Assembly (NCBI GenBank): GCA_029204225.1
Contig: CM055102.1
Span: 37,750,585 to 37,814,584 of the forward strand
DNA: 64,000 nucleotides
Reading direction: 5' to 3'
Source: Diphasiastrum complanatum
Taxonomy: Eukaryota; Streptophyta; Lycopodiopsida; Lycopodiales; Lycopodiaceae
Made by a program: the position numbers and the translations under genes. How positions within the stretch are numbered: the stretch's first letter is position 1; each line of letters begins with the position of its first letter. Under the pieces are notes generated by a model that worked only from the letters and a program-made list of their open reading frames with translations, had not been told where the DNA came from and did no database searches. This document shows positions 35,311 to 48,300 of the stretch, in pieces.

Positions 35311-35589
35311 TATAAGTAGTGAGTAAATGTATTTGATGCATTAAATTTTATACGGTGGTGTATTATTTGTATAATCGTTGGCTCATGAATGTCGTCAAGC
35401 ATCTCTATGTCAAAAAAATCATAAAAAAAAAAGTTGGACAATTTTGATAATTTTGACTTTATTTCACAATCCCACTTTGGACCTCACATTTTTCGTTGTA
35501 TATCATTTCATTTTGTGAACATAATAGAATGTGTAAAGGGATATTCATGTTGCTTCCTTTGTTTTCATATATTGCTTCTACTTTGCTAT

Positions 35590-35686
35590 ATATATTCATG
35601 TGGCTGATATGTTTACAAAGTTATTAAGTAGAAATAAAGTTGAAATTTTTTCCACTCAATTAGGCATAGAAGAGTGCAATTTTTTC

Positions 35687-35690
<4 letters not shown>
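35590..35690 (+). mobile_element. Second copia RNase H tail fragment
   Basis: ADMFTKLLSRNKVEIF followed by LGIEECNFFIE matches the C-terminus of the intact-structure copia element at 44 kb (ADIFTKSLGRCKFERF, LGIEECIFIIE), but only this last ~30 codons are present. It ends directly in a GA microsatellite at the position of the polypurine tract. Confidence 0.7.
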
Positions 35691-35752
<62 letters not shown>

Positions 35753-35780
35753 GAGAGTGTCTGTGTGTGTGTGTGTGTGT
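35690..35780. repeat. (GA)n then (TG)n compound microsatellite
   Basis: About 59 bp of GA, a short spacer, then about 22 bp of TG. The GA run starts exactly where the copia polypurine tract (GAGGGAG in the related element) should be, suggesting expansion from that seed. Confidence 0.95.
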
Positions 35781-36587
35781 TTTAGTGTCAAAATTCTCTT
35801 CATTTTTCATTTGCTAGCTCTATTGTAGACTAGGTTGTAAGTTAATTACTAAATCCCTAAATATCTAATATTGTACTTGTGATTTTTTGAAAATAACGAT
35901 GGTCTAACTGTTCTGGCTTCTTCTCTTCTATTGTGAATGTTGTATGTAGGCTATTGTTAAGCGATTATTGATATATGAAAAAGCCTCAAAGGTCATCGAC
36001 CAAATTTAAAAACCTTCATAAGTTCATAGCATTCTTGCTTGACAATCAAAAATCCAAGCATGGTGATTGTCGCATTGATTGTTGTAGATATGACTCCCCT
36101 ACAATGATGAAAGCTACTTTATGCTCATTCACTTTAAAACTAGGCTCACATATAAAATGACAAGTTGAATTGACTCATCTTGTTTTGGACATTCTCCAAG
36201 AAGTATATGCATAAATAAATCACATACATCACCATAATGATCATACTTTCAAAGAAGAGAATTGAAAATCAATTTCATAGTCTCGGTTCTCCCAAACTTC
36301 AAATATATTTCCACATCCATTGATCACGGTGCACCACAATTTTTTTTTAGTAGATATGTATACGCTCATGTTAGGTTATTGTTGCAACATACTTGAAATG
36401 TCTTGACATATGGAAAATAGAATCTGATTGAAGTGTGCATGAAAAAAATTTGAAAATGTCATGTGCCAATCAAAGCATCCTAACATCTAAACCATTCATG
36501 AACATCAACTTAGCATGGTGAAAGAAAGAGATTTAAAAAATAGCAAAAGATCAAGAAACTATACAATTTTTTTAAAAATACACCGAA

Positions 36588-37020
36588 CTAGCCAAAGAGG
36601 TAGGATTCATCATTGTCCTTTTCTATGTCACTTCTCGACAATCTATACCTCTTTTTGTTCGAAGAATTAGATGTCGGAATTTTTCTCTTCTCTCCATGCT
36701 TGGAGGACTCAGGTCGGGTATCTTCTGCTACTCTTTTACCTTTTGGGCGAACTATGTCATCATAAGTCCGAGCTAGTGTGATAGCAGTTTCCAATGTTTT
36801 AGGCTTCAAAGGCCGAAGATACTTTTGGTACTCGGCTTGCAAACCCCGAATGAATCCCCTTACCTGATTATAATCATCTAAGTCGATAATTTCATGGTAG
36901 CATCCCGATAACTGGCGATATATTGGGTGAGAGGATGGTTTCCCATGCAACAGGTTTCCCAATCTTCCCAGTTTCTATCGGTTTCATTTTCTTCAAGTTC
37001 GTCTACAGGAGTATGACTCA
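36588..37020 (-). mobile_element. Ty3/gypsy gag relic
   Basis: The minus strand reads DYNQVRGFIRGLQAEYQKYLRP...TLETAITLARTYDDI, the C-terminal half of a plant Ty3/gypsy gag capsid domain, followed by a Lys/Ser-rich tail without a zinc knuckle. Upstream, the frame changes to NHPLTQYIASYRDATMKL, the usual preceding helix. The element's probable primer-binding site lies at 37885-37896. Pol is absent. Confidence 0.75.
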
Positions 37021-37884
37021 TGTCTATAGAATTACGCATGCGCAATAGAACAGAGACAACAACGTTTAATTACGCCCAAAAAATCGATTTACTAGCACAT
37101 GCAAGAAGTGTATTGCAACATGCATTGACATGCAAAACAAAAGCAAGAGAGAGAAAGCTTCTCTGGTTTGGAAATGCAGGTGGTTGGGCCGTCACATCAT
37201 GCAAATTTGATCTGACAATTTTTGACTTTTTTCCGAAAAATTAGGAATTTTGATCAAACTTCAAATGATCACCAACAACGCTTCTGGCCACCAATCTCTG
37301 AGGGATTTGTTCCTCCTAGAGCGCCCTACTGTATATTAGCTTGCCCAAGTCCAACTTTTGGAAAATCTGCCATCGTAGGAATTTGTAGTGTCTTCAACTC
37401 CAGAAAGTCGATTTTGGCCAGAAAATCAAAAATCTAACTTGAAACGTGAATATCTGAAAAAGTATAATAGTTTCCATAGTGAAATCTGTTGCACCCTCCA
37501 GCGAGTAGTCTGCAGGTCCTCTCCTCAAAATCTGATCCAAATCTGATCACTTTCGGATTGTCTACTGACAAATTTCGAAAAACAGGTACTGGCGCCCTCT
37601 AACAATCTGATTTTATTGAAATCTGATTTTTTCCTGGTGATGGATGCTCCTTTTTGGATAGATAGTGTTGTACACCTGGGCATCCACCACTAGAATTCAC
37701 TCATGTCCGATTATCAACTGCCCTCTTGATAGTGCTAGGAGGAGCAATGGAGACAGAAGGTAGCGCTAGAGAAGGAGCGTGGAGACAGAAGGTAGCGCTG
37801 GAGGAGGAGGAGCGTGGAGACAGCCAATCTCATTGGAGAGGAGAGGGAGAAAAAGCACTGACCCACCAGGCCAGGATCCACGAT

Positions 37885-37896
37885 GCTCTGATACCA
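37885..37896 (-). other. LTR-retrotransposon primer-binding site
   Basis: On the minus strand TGGTATCAGAGC followed by ATCGTGGATCC, the initiator Met tRNA type. It fits as the start of the minus-strand gypsy relic whose gag lies at 36588. The LTR should extend to the right, but its ends could not be defined. Confidence 0.75.
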
Positions 37897-38597
37897 CTAT
37901 TAGGAACTATGGAGAGAGAACCCACCAAAGATGAAGAGTAACTCTGGATCTCCACCCATTATCCTGTACTTGGCTCTACATTCACAAGCCACCATATAGG
38001 ACCAGCGCCATGCACTCCTCTCACATGCACAGTTACATTGTACATGTGGATGCCCTCATGCATACTGAACATGTGGCACAGAGGTCCTACCTAGCTTTAG
38101 GGGCCCACCCTTAGCAACTAAGGGTGCCCTCCACTTAGTGGCACTCCCTATGAATATAGACCAAGACCACTAGATCCTAGTCTTGAAGAGTTACTATCCC
38201 GAACTACGGGGCTGAGTGTCACCCTGCCGGGACCCCCTAGGGACTAACGAGTCACAAGTATCCCTGTGTTTGCCAATGGCCATAACAATAACTGCCGCAA
38301 GACTCTCCATGACCCACATAGACACGAGTGAGAGTATATATAGAGCGTAGAGTCCATCCCACCTGCCCATGCACAGAATCCACATGAAAGCCCTCTATCA
38401 GATCATGCCAATCTCCCATGCATGTCCACTGGATGTAGGAACCCCTAACCCATAGCAGCTAAGACCCATGCAAAAGCATAGTGCATGTACATTCAAGCAC
38501 ATACTAGAATGCAACACATACTAATATCGCATGCAAGTGGTCACATGGTCAAATTCCACTATTATTCAGGTTAGGTCCAGCCCCCAACCCCAATGTC

Positions 38598-38605
38598 CAA
38601 GGCAC
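38598..38605. repeat. Left 8-bp target-site duplication of hAT element
   Basis: CAAGGCAC, identical to 50014-50021 on the other side of the element. Eight base pairs is the signature length for hAT insertions. Confidence 0.9.
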
Positions 38606-38625
38606 CAAGGTTGCATCCTGATTCG

Positions 38626-38715
38626 AACAGGTCGATTCGAACCGGTCGGTTCGAACCGATTCTTTGAGGTTCGAACTGCCAAGCCAGGTTCGAATTTGAA
38701 AAACTGTTCGAATTT
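38626..38715. repeat. Left subterminal TTCGAACC repeats of hAT
   Basis: Seven copies of ttcgaa(c/t), several as the palindrome ggttcgaacc, lie within 90 bp of the left end. The right end (about 49938-50004) has the same kind of array. hAT transposases bind such subterminal arrays in characterised elements; here it is inference. Confidence 0.75.
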
Positions 38716-39935
38716 TTATTTTTTCCAATTCTTCAAAAAAAAGTCAAATATTCACTAATACTACAGATACTTGAATTTTAATAGCTAGACAATTTCAATC
38801 TTCCTCTAAATTTACAGATATCAGAATTCAGGATAATCAGATCTCTTGTGACCTGTCGTATCAAAACAGAAATTAGAATGACATTATGACCCAAGTTTAA
38901 GAGAACTACAATAAGTTGGCACTTGAAAGTTCAAAGTTGTAAGTTGTAACTACTAACTTGTAACCATATCTTGGCCCCGGCCCCCTACTACCTAGGTACA
39001 AGGATCTGCTAAGTGCTCACTGGCAACTGCTTGCTAAGGAGACTCAGGACTGTGAGTGACAAGTGTGGAGTAAGTTGTAACGAGTTGGAACTCAGGGTTT
39101 AGAAATTAGGAGCCTGGAGTATAACTGAAATTTGAGCTCAAAGGCTTAAGCTAAATCCTGATAATAGATTATAGTTATTAGTGACCACTGACAACTTAGT
39201 ACTAACTTCTAAGTTCTAACTACTAACTAATGACCACGGTCCACTTACTAGTCTGATGTAGACTACAGTGATCACTGATATGGATAATGGCAAGCTGCAG
39301 CTACTAGCTAGGTAGAGTCTAGAGTCTAGAACCGGGATCGTACTACGTAGGTACGAGGACTTTAGATTGTAAATTCTAATTTTGTTTCAAAGTTGAAACT
39401 TGAAAGTTGAAGTTCAAACTTATTTGCAAATTGCAATGTCGAGATCGGAGAAAAGAATAAAACAAGAAGGTTATGACAATGTTTGAGAAGCCAAAACAAT
39501 TTAGGTTAGAAACTTAGATTTATCTTACATCTGTCATCATCATTCATCATTCAACAGTGAAGCTTTAACATTGAACATTCTATTATCTATATGACATATG
39601 TAACTACTAAGTTCTAACTAGTAACTTCTAACATAATACATTACAATTTAAATACCAAAATCAAAATTGTAAAACTTTAAAGTTTAAACTTTAAACTTTT
39701 AAGGCTTTAACCATTAGTAATTAGATAATCGACTAACATTAAACAGACTACATAGTACATACTACAGTTAAAACTTAATTTCAAAAATCAGAAACTTCAA
39801 ACTTCAAACTTCAAACTAGATTCTAGAATCCATCATATATCATGATTCATGAATCATAACATAATAGTAAATACATGTGCCAGGTGCCTCATGAGTCCGG
39901 TCACCAATGTAATGCGCGATGTGTCTGATGATAAA

Positions 39936-39940
39936 TCATG
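39936..39940. repeat. Left target-site duplication of nested copia (TCATG)
   Basis: TCATG directly precedes the 5' LTR and is repeated at 45213-45217 after the 3' LTR. Confidence 0.95.
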
Positions 39941-40200
39941 TGTTAGAAATCAATGATAAACTTCATTGATATTGTTCACGAGGTACATTAATGTTGATAG
40001 CTGTGACCAGATGTGATTAGCCGTAGGCTAGTCTATTAGTCTACTCGTAGGTTTTCTCTCTCTATCAGGGGTTCGAGTTTATTTGTACATTTTACATTTT
40101 GTGAGTTAGTGTGATAGTGTGATTGTGCGTGTTCTTCTTCCGCCTTCTTGTGGTGATTGTTTATGGTGAATGTTTGATGTTTCATATCTGATTATTGACA
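39941..40200 (+). repeat. 5' LTR of nested copia
   Basis: 260 bp, starting TGTTAGAAATC and ending ATTATTGACA. It matches the 3' LTR throughout, with a few substitutions and small indels. Confidence 0.95.
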
Positions 40201-40212
40201 TGGTATCAAAGC
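40201..40212 (+). other. Copia primer-binding site
   Basis: TGGTATCAAAGC immediately after the 5' LTR, an initiator Met tRNA-type site with one change from the usual TGGTATCAGAGC. Confidence 0.9.
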
Positions 40213-40379
40213 AGCGATAGTCCTGCACGCCTGATCAGTGGATACAACTTGTCACAGGCTCCGCGACGAAGTGAGAAAGTCCTTCATGGGAGGTGAAAGC
40301 TTGAAGAGACAAAAACGGCTGGAAGAAATCCTTCTTTGGTGTAGTTTGAAGATTTGGAGCTCAAAATCATCAGTGGGGA

Positions 40380-40505
40380 GATTTTTACAATACTTCCTAG
40401 TTGTTGTGAAAAGCACAGTCCCAAAGGCAGCATCAGACAGATTTAAAATTTGTTGAGTGAGGAAGATTTTTACAATACTTCCTAGTTGTTGTGAAAAGTG
40501 CTATT
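40380..40505 (+). repeat. Direct duplication in copia leader
   Basis: The phrase gatttttacaatacttccta plus gttgttgtgaaaag occurs at about 40381 and again about 84 bp later. It looks like a small tandem duplication in the untranslated leader. Confidence 0.8.
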
Positions 40506-40717
40506 TGTGTGAGAGGTTTGCCAAGAAATCTCTCATTTGTCTGTTTGGAGTACCGCAAATCACACTAGACAGTGTCTAGTACTACCATTCAGAGTTAGGA
40601 GGCTTCATACTTTTCACATTACTATCTTTTGAACGATCACACATTCATTTTGCCGAAGTGAGGAGTCTAGAATATTCCCTCTGAAAGTTTTTATATTCTC
40701 TCTACTTTTCATCTTCT

Positions 40718-40970
40718 TCATACCAATATTGGATTGACGCGCCAGAGGTAAAGAAAACCAAGAGCAGTCGTACATCCGCGCATCATACCAATATCACATA
40801 TCAGTACCAATATCGGAGCGACACGCCAGAGGTAAAGAAAATCCAGAGCAGTCCTCCATCCACGCATCATATCGATATCGCATATCCGTACCAATATCGG
40901 ATCCACGCGCGCGAGCTAAAGAGAATCTCGAACAATCGTGCACCCGCGCGTCGTACCGATATCAGGTGTC
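40718..40970 (+). repeat. Three-copy ~85-bp tandem repeat in copia leader
   Basis: Each unit starts near taccaatatYgga and contains cgccagaggtaaagaaaa or a variant, gagcagtc and cgcatcatacc-type text. Copies start near 40720, 40806 and 40890. It lies between the primer-binding site and gag, where leader structure and packaging signals are expected. Confidence 0.75.
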
Positions 40971-41059
40971 CAACCAAAAATTTACAGTTCTGTGGTGTGA
41001 TAAATTTTGTGATCCAGACTCATCTATCCAATAATAACAACTCTAAACGAGAGTGTCCT

Positions 41060-41960
41060 TAATGAGTCAAGCAAATTGGAAGGTGCCGGCAACTATGCAG
41101 TTTGAAAATTCAAACTGAAGAACATTTTGATGGAAAAAGAGCTATGGGAGATCGTGACAGGTGAAGAGACAAGGCCAGTGATTGAAGAAGATCAACGGGC
41201 ATTTGATAGGAGAAAACGGAAAGCCCAGAATGTCATCAACTTATCAATTAGAGATGCAATTATTCCCTATATTTTAGATTCAAAATGACCAAAAGAAACG
41301 TGGGATACATTGAAGGCATTGTTTGAAACGACAAATACATCTTGAATACTATTTTTGAAGACGAAGTTGCATACATTGCGGATGGATGATGTTGCAACTA
41401 TTGTCGATCACATACTGAAGATCAAAGAGATCCGTGACCAATTAGCAACAGTTGGAGAGCGATTACAAAATCGTGAAATTGTGCAATTGACATTGAATAG
41501 TCTGAGTGAGTTACATCAGATGTTTGTGACGAGTATAGTCACAAGAGAAAATCTTCCAACCTATGAAGAACTAGGTGGATTGCTTTTGTAAGAAGAGCAA
41601 CGTCCAGAGAACTTGAATCATCGTAATAGGAGCTATGATCAAGCTCTTGCAGTTAGAGGACGAGGTGGAAGATTTGGTTGTGGAAGGTATCAATTGAGAG
41701 GAGGAAACTCAAGTCGGGGATCATTTCAACAATTTCATGAGCAAGTCAATGATAGTCCGAATCGAGGCAATTGGAATCAGGGCCGAGGTCAAGGACACGG
41801 CTATTCAAGACAAAATAAACTTGGAAATTGTAGGTACTGCAACAAACCTGGCCACTGGGAGCGTGAATGCTTCAAGAAACAGAAGGAGATGGACATCAAT
41901 ACGATGATGATCAATTTGAAGATGATACAGGTGAGAGTTCAAAATTGTTCATTACAGCAT
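41060..41960 (+). pseudogene. Copia gag, decayed
   Basis: The frame reads GNYAV-stop-KFKLKNILMEKELW (the stop replaces the usual Trp of YAVWK), then gag helices (LFETTNTS, KTKLHTLRM, LPTYEELGGLLL) and the RNA-binding zinc knuckle CRYCNKPGHWEREC (CX2CX4HX4C, intact). Four in-frame stops (TGA, TGA, TGA, TAA) occur before the knuckle. A frame change follows just after it, near 41885, where the protease frame takes over. Confidence 0.85.
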
Positions 41961-42890
41961 TAATGACAAGTGATGAAGCCAAGGATACCTGGTACATTGA
42001 TAGTGGTGCATCCAAGCACATGACTTCAAGGAAAGAGTGGTTTTCAGAACTCAAAGAAACTGACAATGGTGATGAAGTTGGACAAGCTTATGGCACATTG
42101 CTATCTGTTAAAGGAGTTGGAGTGGTACCAGTGAAGTTAGCCAACGGGAAAATAAAGCAGATAAGCAATGTGCAATATGTACCTGGCTTAGCTAACAATC
42201 TACTATCTGTTGGGACGATGGCTGATCAACAACTCAAGGTTGAGTTTGACAGTGAGAAATATCTTGTCAAAGACATCAAAAATCACTACAAAGTGATTGC
42301 TACAGGAGCTAGAGTCAACGGGAATTGACTCTACAAATTGAACGCGAGATCTTTTACTCAAGCTATGGTAAGCATTGTTGATAGTCGAAGTGATCTTTGG
42401 CATCAAAAGTTTGGTCATATCAGTGCTCAAAGCTTGCAAATCCTGAAAAGAGGTAATCTAGTTGTTGGATTGCCTGATATCTCTTTTGAAGGAAAAATTT
42501 GTGAGGGTTGCATTTTGAAAAAACAGCATAGAGAGAGATTTCCCAAAGATGGAGCAAGAAGAGCCAATGGCATTCTTGATCTTGTTCATAGTGAACTGTG
42601 TAGACCAATACAAACTAGGTCCATTAGTGGTTGTTACTATTTCTTCACATTCATTGATGACTATAGTAGACATATCTGGATTTATTTCATAAGCAAGAAA
42701 TCTAATGCTTTTGCCAAGTTTAGAGAGTTCAAGGCTCTAGTTGAAAAACAAACAGGTTGTTATATTAAGACCCTCATATCATATGGTGGCGGTGAGTATT
42801 TTTCAACAGAGTTTATAAATTTTTGCAAGGATCAGGGGATCAAGAGACAAACCACTACACCGAAGCATGCAACACATCTACTCATATCTT
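41867..42890 (+). pseudogene. Copia protease-integrase, catalytic residues damaged
   Basis: The protease has TWYIDSGASKHM with the DSG active site. After an in-frame TGA (42326) the integrase zinc module HxxxH...CEGC is present (WHQKFGHIS, ICEGCILKK). The core shows DLVHSEL where copia elements have an Asp (first catalytic residue replaced), and ISYGGGEYFS where the second Asp is expected (Tyr instead). The third residue, Glu, lies in a segment deleted near 42860, where the frame jumps from QTTTP to EACNTSTHILNRCPTKS. This integrase cannot be active. Confidence 0.85.
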
Positions 42891-44444
42891 GAATCGGTGT
42901 CCTACGAAGTCCGTGGACCTTACGAAGCTTTTACTAGAAAGAAACCTAATGTTTCTCATTTACGAATATTTAGTTGTGATGCTTACGCTCATGTACTTGA
43001 TGAAAAACGAAAGAAGCTGAATGCAAAAGCTGTTAAGTGTATTTTACTTGGATATGATGAAAGAGTCAAGACATACAGGATGTATGACACAGATGCACAA
43101 AAGATCGTGATTTCCAAAGATGCTACTTTTGATGAGATGGGTCAAAATGACCAAATAAAATTGACAATTGATCCTTTTGATGATAAAGCTAAAGTGCAAG
43201 TGAAGGAAGAAGTTGGTGTCGATATGGAAGAGCCAATGGAAAAAGACAGGGTTAATAATGAGACTCCTAGGAGAGTGCCTAAGCGGTACTTGTCAGTAAC
43301 AAGTGATGCTAATAAGGGAGATACTCTTGAATCAAGTGAGCAGGGAGAGCTTAGAAGATCAAGTAGAAATTCTCTTGCAAGGTTAGAAATGAATCTAGCC
43401 CTAATGGGTTCTGTGCGCAAGGCTTAAGAACCAAAAACTTTTGATAAAGCAAAGGAGCACAAGGAGTGGTGTGAAGCTATGGAAACAGAAATGGAAGCTA
43501 TATCGAAAAATAGGACGTGGAACTTGGTTGAGCTACCTAATGGTAAGACGCCTATCACTTGCAAATGGATATACAAGATCAAATATGGAGCTGATGGGCA
43601 ACTCAACAAGTACAAAGCACGGTTGGTTGCGAGAGGATTTGAGCAGCAAGAAGGTATTGATTTTGAGAAAACCTTCGCACCCGTAGCTAAGATGGTAACT
43701 ATACGTTCTATCATTGCTATTTCTGTTTTCTATGATTGGAAGATCCAGCAAATGGACGTTAAATCTGCTTTTCTTAATGGAGTGCTGGATGAAGAGGTGT
43801 ACTTAGTACAACCTCAAGGATTTGTTGAGCCAGAGAGAGAGCATCTCGTTTGTAAGCTCAACAAAGCCATTTATGGATTGAAGCAAGCACCACGGGCGTG
43901 GTACTCTTGCATTGATGAACACTTCAAACAAAGGGGAATGGTAAAGAGTGATGTTGATCCTAATCTTTACATTCTAAAGCAAAATTCAGATATAGTGTTG
44001 ATTGTGTTGTACTTGGATGATTTGATTATTACAAGAAGTAATGAGAGCTTAATTAATGAAATAAAATCAGATCTTTCCAATGCTTTTGACATGAGTGATC
44101 TAGGATTGATGCACTATTGTCTTGGCATTGAAGTATGGCAAAAAGAAAATATGGTCTTTCTTACACACAGCAAATATGCACGAGATTTGCTTTATAAGTT
44201 CAATATGCAGGATTGTAAGTCTTTGAGCACACCTATGGATGTCAACATGAAGCTTACTACATATGATGAATCTGAGAAAGCGGATGCTTATTTGTATAGC
44301 CAGTTGGTGGGTAATTTGATTTATTTGACACACGACCTGATATTTTTTATGATGTTGGTGTTGTTAGTCAATTTATGCAAGATCCTAGTCAAGCACACTA
44401 GAAATCTGCTAAACGTGTTCTCAGATACATTCGAGGGACATTGA
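42867..44444 (+). pseudogene. Copia integrase C-terminus and reverse transcriptase
   Basis: After the deletion the frame gives the integrase C-terminal part (PYEAFTRKKPNVSHLRIF) and the linker, a TAA at 43425, then RT from ITCKWIYKIKYGADG. RT keeps QMDVKSAFLNG, the catalytic YLDD (LYLDDLIIT), YGLKQAPRAWY and LGIEVWQ, and looks intact to about 44,330. There the frame loses the conserved RPDI region. Confidence 0.85.
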
Positions 44445-44462
44445 ATTCAGCCTGAAGCGCCA

Positions 44463-44949
44463 ATGTTGGTAGGTTATACAAATGTCGATTGGGCAGGTAA
44501 TGTTGATGATAGAAGATCTACTGGTGGTCATACAGTCAGTTATGGTATAGCTACAATTTCAAGGAGTAGCAAAAAGCAACCTACATTAGCCTTATCATCG
44601 ACGGAAGCTGAATATCAAGCACTCAGCAATGCTACACAAGAAGCGGCATGGTTACGAAGATTGCTTGTGGATTTAGGTCAACTACAGGTGGATGCGACTA
44701 CTATATCTTGCGATAATCAAAGTTGTATTCACCTTGCCAAAAATCCAATTTTACATGTTCGAACCAAGCACATCGAAATACACTACCATTTTATTCGAGA
44801 GAAAATTCTTGATGGAGCCATTGATCTTGCTTTTTGTAAATCTGAAGATCAAATGGCAGATATTTTTACTAAGTCATTAGGTAGATGTAAATTTGAGAGG
44901 TTTCGTACTCTATTAGGAATAGAAGAATGTATTTTTATCATTGAGGGAG
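44463..44949 (+). pseudogene. Copia RNase H domain
   Basis: The frame continues from the RT with no shift. It has VDWAGNVDDRRSTGG, ALSSTEAEYQAL, CDNQS and TKHIEIHYHFIREK, with conserved acidic residues D/E/D present, then the ADIFTKSLGRCKFERF tail. It ends in the polypurine tract and runs into the 3' LTR. Confidence 0.85.
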
Positions 44950-45212
44950 TGTTAGAAATCAATGATAAACTTCATTGTTACTGTTCACGAGGTACATTAA
45001 TGTTGATAGCTGTGACCAGCTGTCATTAGCCGTAGGCTAGTCTATTAGTCTACTCGTAGGTTTTCTCTCTCTATCAGGGGTTCAGGGTTTATTTGTACAT
45101 TTTACACTATGTATGAGTTAGTGTGATAGTGTGATTGTGCGTGTTCTTCTTCCGCCTTCTTGTGGTGATTGTTTATGGTGAATGCTTGATGTTCCATATC
45201 TGATTATTGACA
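44950..45212 (+). repeat. 3' LTR of nested copia
   Basis: 263 bp, TGTTAGAAATC...ATTATTGACA, matching the 5' LTR. It is followed by the target duplicate TCATG. Confidence 0.95.
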
Positions 45213-45342
45213 TCATGATGTGTACATACTACACTGTAAACAGCTCAAAAGTCAATGCTCATCTAGGGACATGAACATCTACACACTAGTAACTACAATG
45301 ATCTAAGGTACAATCATCAATGAGCACTGAGCAGTGAGCACT

Positions 45343-48300
45343 TTAAGCTCTCCTACGCCTGAGTCTCCTCCCACTCGTTGGTGCTGTGGAGTCTGTTGTG
45401 GCCTCTCGAGTGGTAGGCTCAACTGCGAAATCCTCATCAGAGGCAGAGGCATGACGCCCCTCATCCTCATCCCTGCCCTCCTCAGACTTCTCATCCTCAT
45501 ACTCCTCCTCTGAAGACTCTGACCCTGACGATGCCTCAAACTCAGACTCAGACTCGTCCTTGGGGCTGTGAGCACGGGAGCTGCTACCCTCTCCTGCCCT
45601 CCTCCTACGCTCTGCTCGAATGACAGGCCCTGCACAGTGCACACAAAGAGGGACAAACATGTTATTGTCTGCAAATTAGTAAATTACGATAATTAGTTCG
45701 AACTTCGAAAATTTAATTCAAGACCATAGACCATCCTAATTTCTCACCTGCACTCTGCATGGCTTCCTCATGGAGGAATGTGTACACGTCCTCTTCTGAC
45801 TGGTCTCTTGGTGGCAACTCTGGAACCTTTGCTACATCGATCAGATCGGGATTAACCTACACACATGTCACAATGCACATTGAAATCAAGACAAAATTTG
45901 GAGGGCCGAGTCCCGACAAGAGTTAAAATTTAGCTACAGTCTAGTATCTACTATGTAGTATGTAGTATGATCTATTTAATATCTATTAACTGCCAACTGG
46001 GTCCTGCCACCTAGGATGATGAATCACATGTTAGAATTTAGAAATTATAATTTATGGCTTACAAGTTACCTGGATAGGCTCTGCGATGGTCTGGAGTCTA
46101 CCCAAAAGTCTCAGGTTGGCGTGTACGTACACCAACCTCTCCAACTGTGCTAATGATAGTCGATTCCTCATTTTCGTGTGAATCATGGAATGGACACTCC
46201 AGTTCCTCTCACAAGCGACTGCAGTGCAGTCCTGTGAGAGAATCCTGATGGCAAGGCGAAGCAATTTGGGGACATCAACCCCAAACTTCGACCACCATGA
46301 CACAGAACGTAGCTGGCCTGAATCACAGTTCAAGGGGCAGTTAGTACTTACTACTGGCAAGTTACAAGTTGCAACCAAGTTCCAACAAGTTACAATATGA
46401 TTGACTAACTGTGTAATAAAATGTGAAGTAACAAGTTTAAACTGTAATGGACCATGGTCAGCTTATTACCCTCTCTCAAAAGTGTCGGCCCAGTGGCGAA
46501 CTCCAAGGTCTCCTGCCTGAAAATCTGAAGCTCATCCAACAAATTATCCTGCTCGCGTACATCAGGATAAACTCGAGAGATATAGGCATTCCAGCCATCC
46601 CTGAACTCCCAATCTGTGAACTACTCCTCATTCCTCCAAAGTGGATGGCATATGTGGGCCATGGCATGCAGGGGCCTATGAAACGACTCCCACCTGCTCA
46701 ACCAAGGAGCTGGACCTCCACAAGCCTACAAGAATCAAGATTGAGGACACATTAATAATTATACTATATAGTACATGATAGTACATACTATACTGTCTAC
46801 ATACTACATTTGAAATTTGAATCTTAATATACTTCTCAGGGCTAATGGTCGTGCAAAGCCTCAACTGCTTGCCCAGCCTGTCCATGAACTCGTACAAGTG
46901 GCCCAATGTGCAGCCCTCTCGATCTGTAAGCAGGACAGTGTAGATGGGCTGTAGGCCCACCACAATGGATCGAGCCTCATCCCAAAATGGTGAATACATA
47001 ACAGTCCGCTCAAATCTCTTACTCTTGGGCTCCTGTGACGGCCCCCACTGCGCCCAGTCAACGGCAACAACCATCTGCCTCAAGCCCTGATGAACTTTCA
47101 ACAGTCGTTCCAGGACCAGGAACATAAATGCAAATCTGCATAGGGCACAAGTGACAAGTTCTAACTTCTAACTTCTGACAACACAATACATGGCACATGC
47201 ATGAAATATTTACTACTACTAACTAAACAGTAAATACTTACCAACAGCCTACAGTAGCGCATTCAAATTTGAGTTGCAACTTGCATACCTGGTGGGGGCA
47301 GGTCTCAAGACATCCAAGGTGGATTGTCTCCTGAACATGACTAGGACCCTAGGCTTTTTGGTGACAAGTCTCACCAAGAACCGTGCAAAGTACGCACCAC
47401 CTCCGCAATCCATGGAAGGCCACATCCTCGACCAACAAGTTAACGAGCCTACCCATGGAGACGCAGTTTGACGCATTATCTGTGACCGCCTGCACAACCA
47501 TACAATGCAATGTGCATGACTTTAGAATTCCGAATTCAAGTGCTCATTGGCAATTGCTTAGTGAACCATAATCCATTGTTAATCAATCGCCATTGAATAA
47601 TGAACATTCAACATTGACATTTACAAATTACCATTTAATATTATAGGTAAACCGTAAATTGTAATAAGTATAATATATATATACTTGTACAACGTGTTGT
47701 GGTCCGACCTCCTCAATGACAGCTCGAATATGTGAGAATATGTACTCGCCCGTGACTGCCTCCCCAGAGGTGTCAATGGATCTGAGAAACATCGTCCCCA
47801 TGCACGAAGACACCAGGATATTCAATACGCGACGCTTCCTCGTATCGCTCTAACCATCAGATATGATGGTGCAACCATACCTAGTTGAAAGTTCACAGGT
47901 GACAAGTCACAACTCACAGTGCACTGTTACAGTGTTGCACAACTTACAGGCGACAAAACAAGATGATAGATCCGAGAGGATAGATCGTAAATTGTAATTC
48001 AAATTTCATGGCAAATTTCAATGATAAATGATCATTTGAATATTGACAAATTACAATCATGATTCATAATTCATGATCAAACATAAATAGCTAGCTGCAA
48101 TTAACAAATAATAAGTATGCATTGTGGCATGTGCAATGCCACCACATGGCACAATGTATGAAAACTTAATGTACAAATTACAATGTACATACTTATTACT
48201 ACATAATACATAATACATATCAATGATCTCAGATCAATCATCATAAAGTCTTTAAAGTTTACAATGCATAAATTTAAAAGGATAGTAGTATGTACTGGGC

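Larger units (their letters stand above)
39941..45212 (+). mobile_element. Structurally complete Ty1/copia retrotransposon (5,272 bp)
   Basis: Two LTRs of 260 and 263 bp (TGTTAG...TTGACA) bound it, with target duplication TCATG, a primer-binding site directly after the 5' LTR and a purine tract (ATTGAGGGAG) directly before the 3' LTR. Inside, in order, are gag, protease, integrase, RT and RNase H. About ten differences between LTRs suggest moderate age. The coding region is dead: stops in gag, a frameshift after the zinc knuckle, an integrase deletion and a stop between domains. It lies in the 3' non-coding part of the hAT transposon, so it is the younger insertion. Confidence 0.95.
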
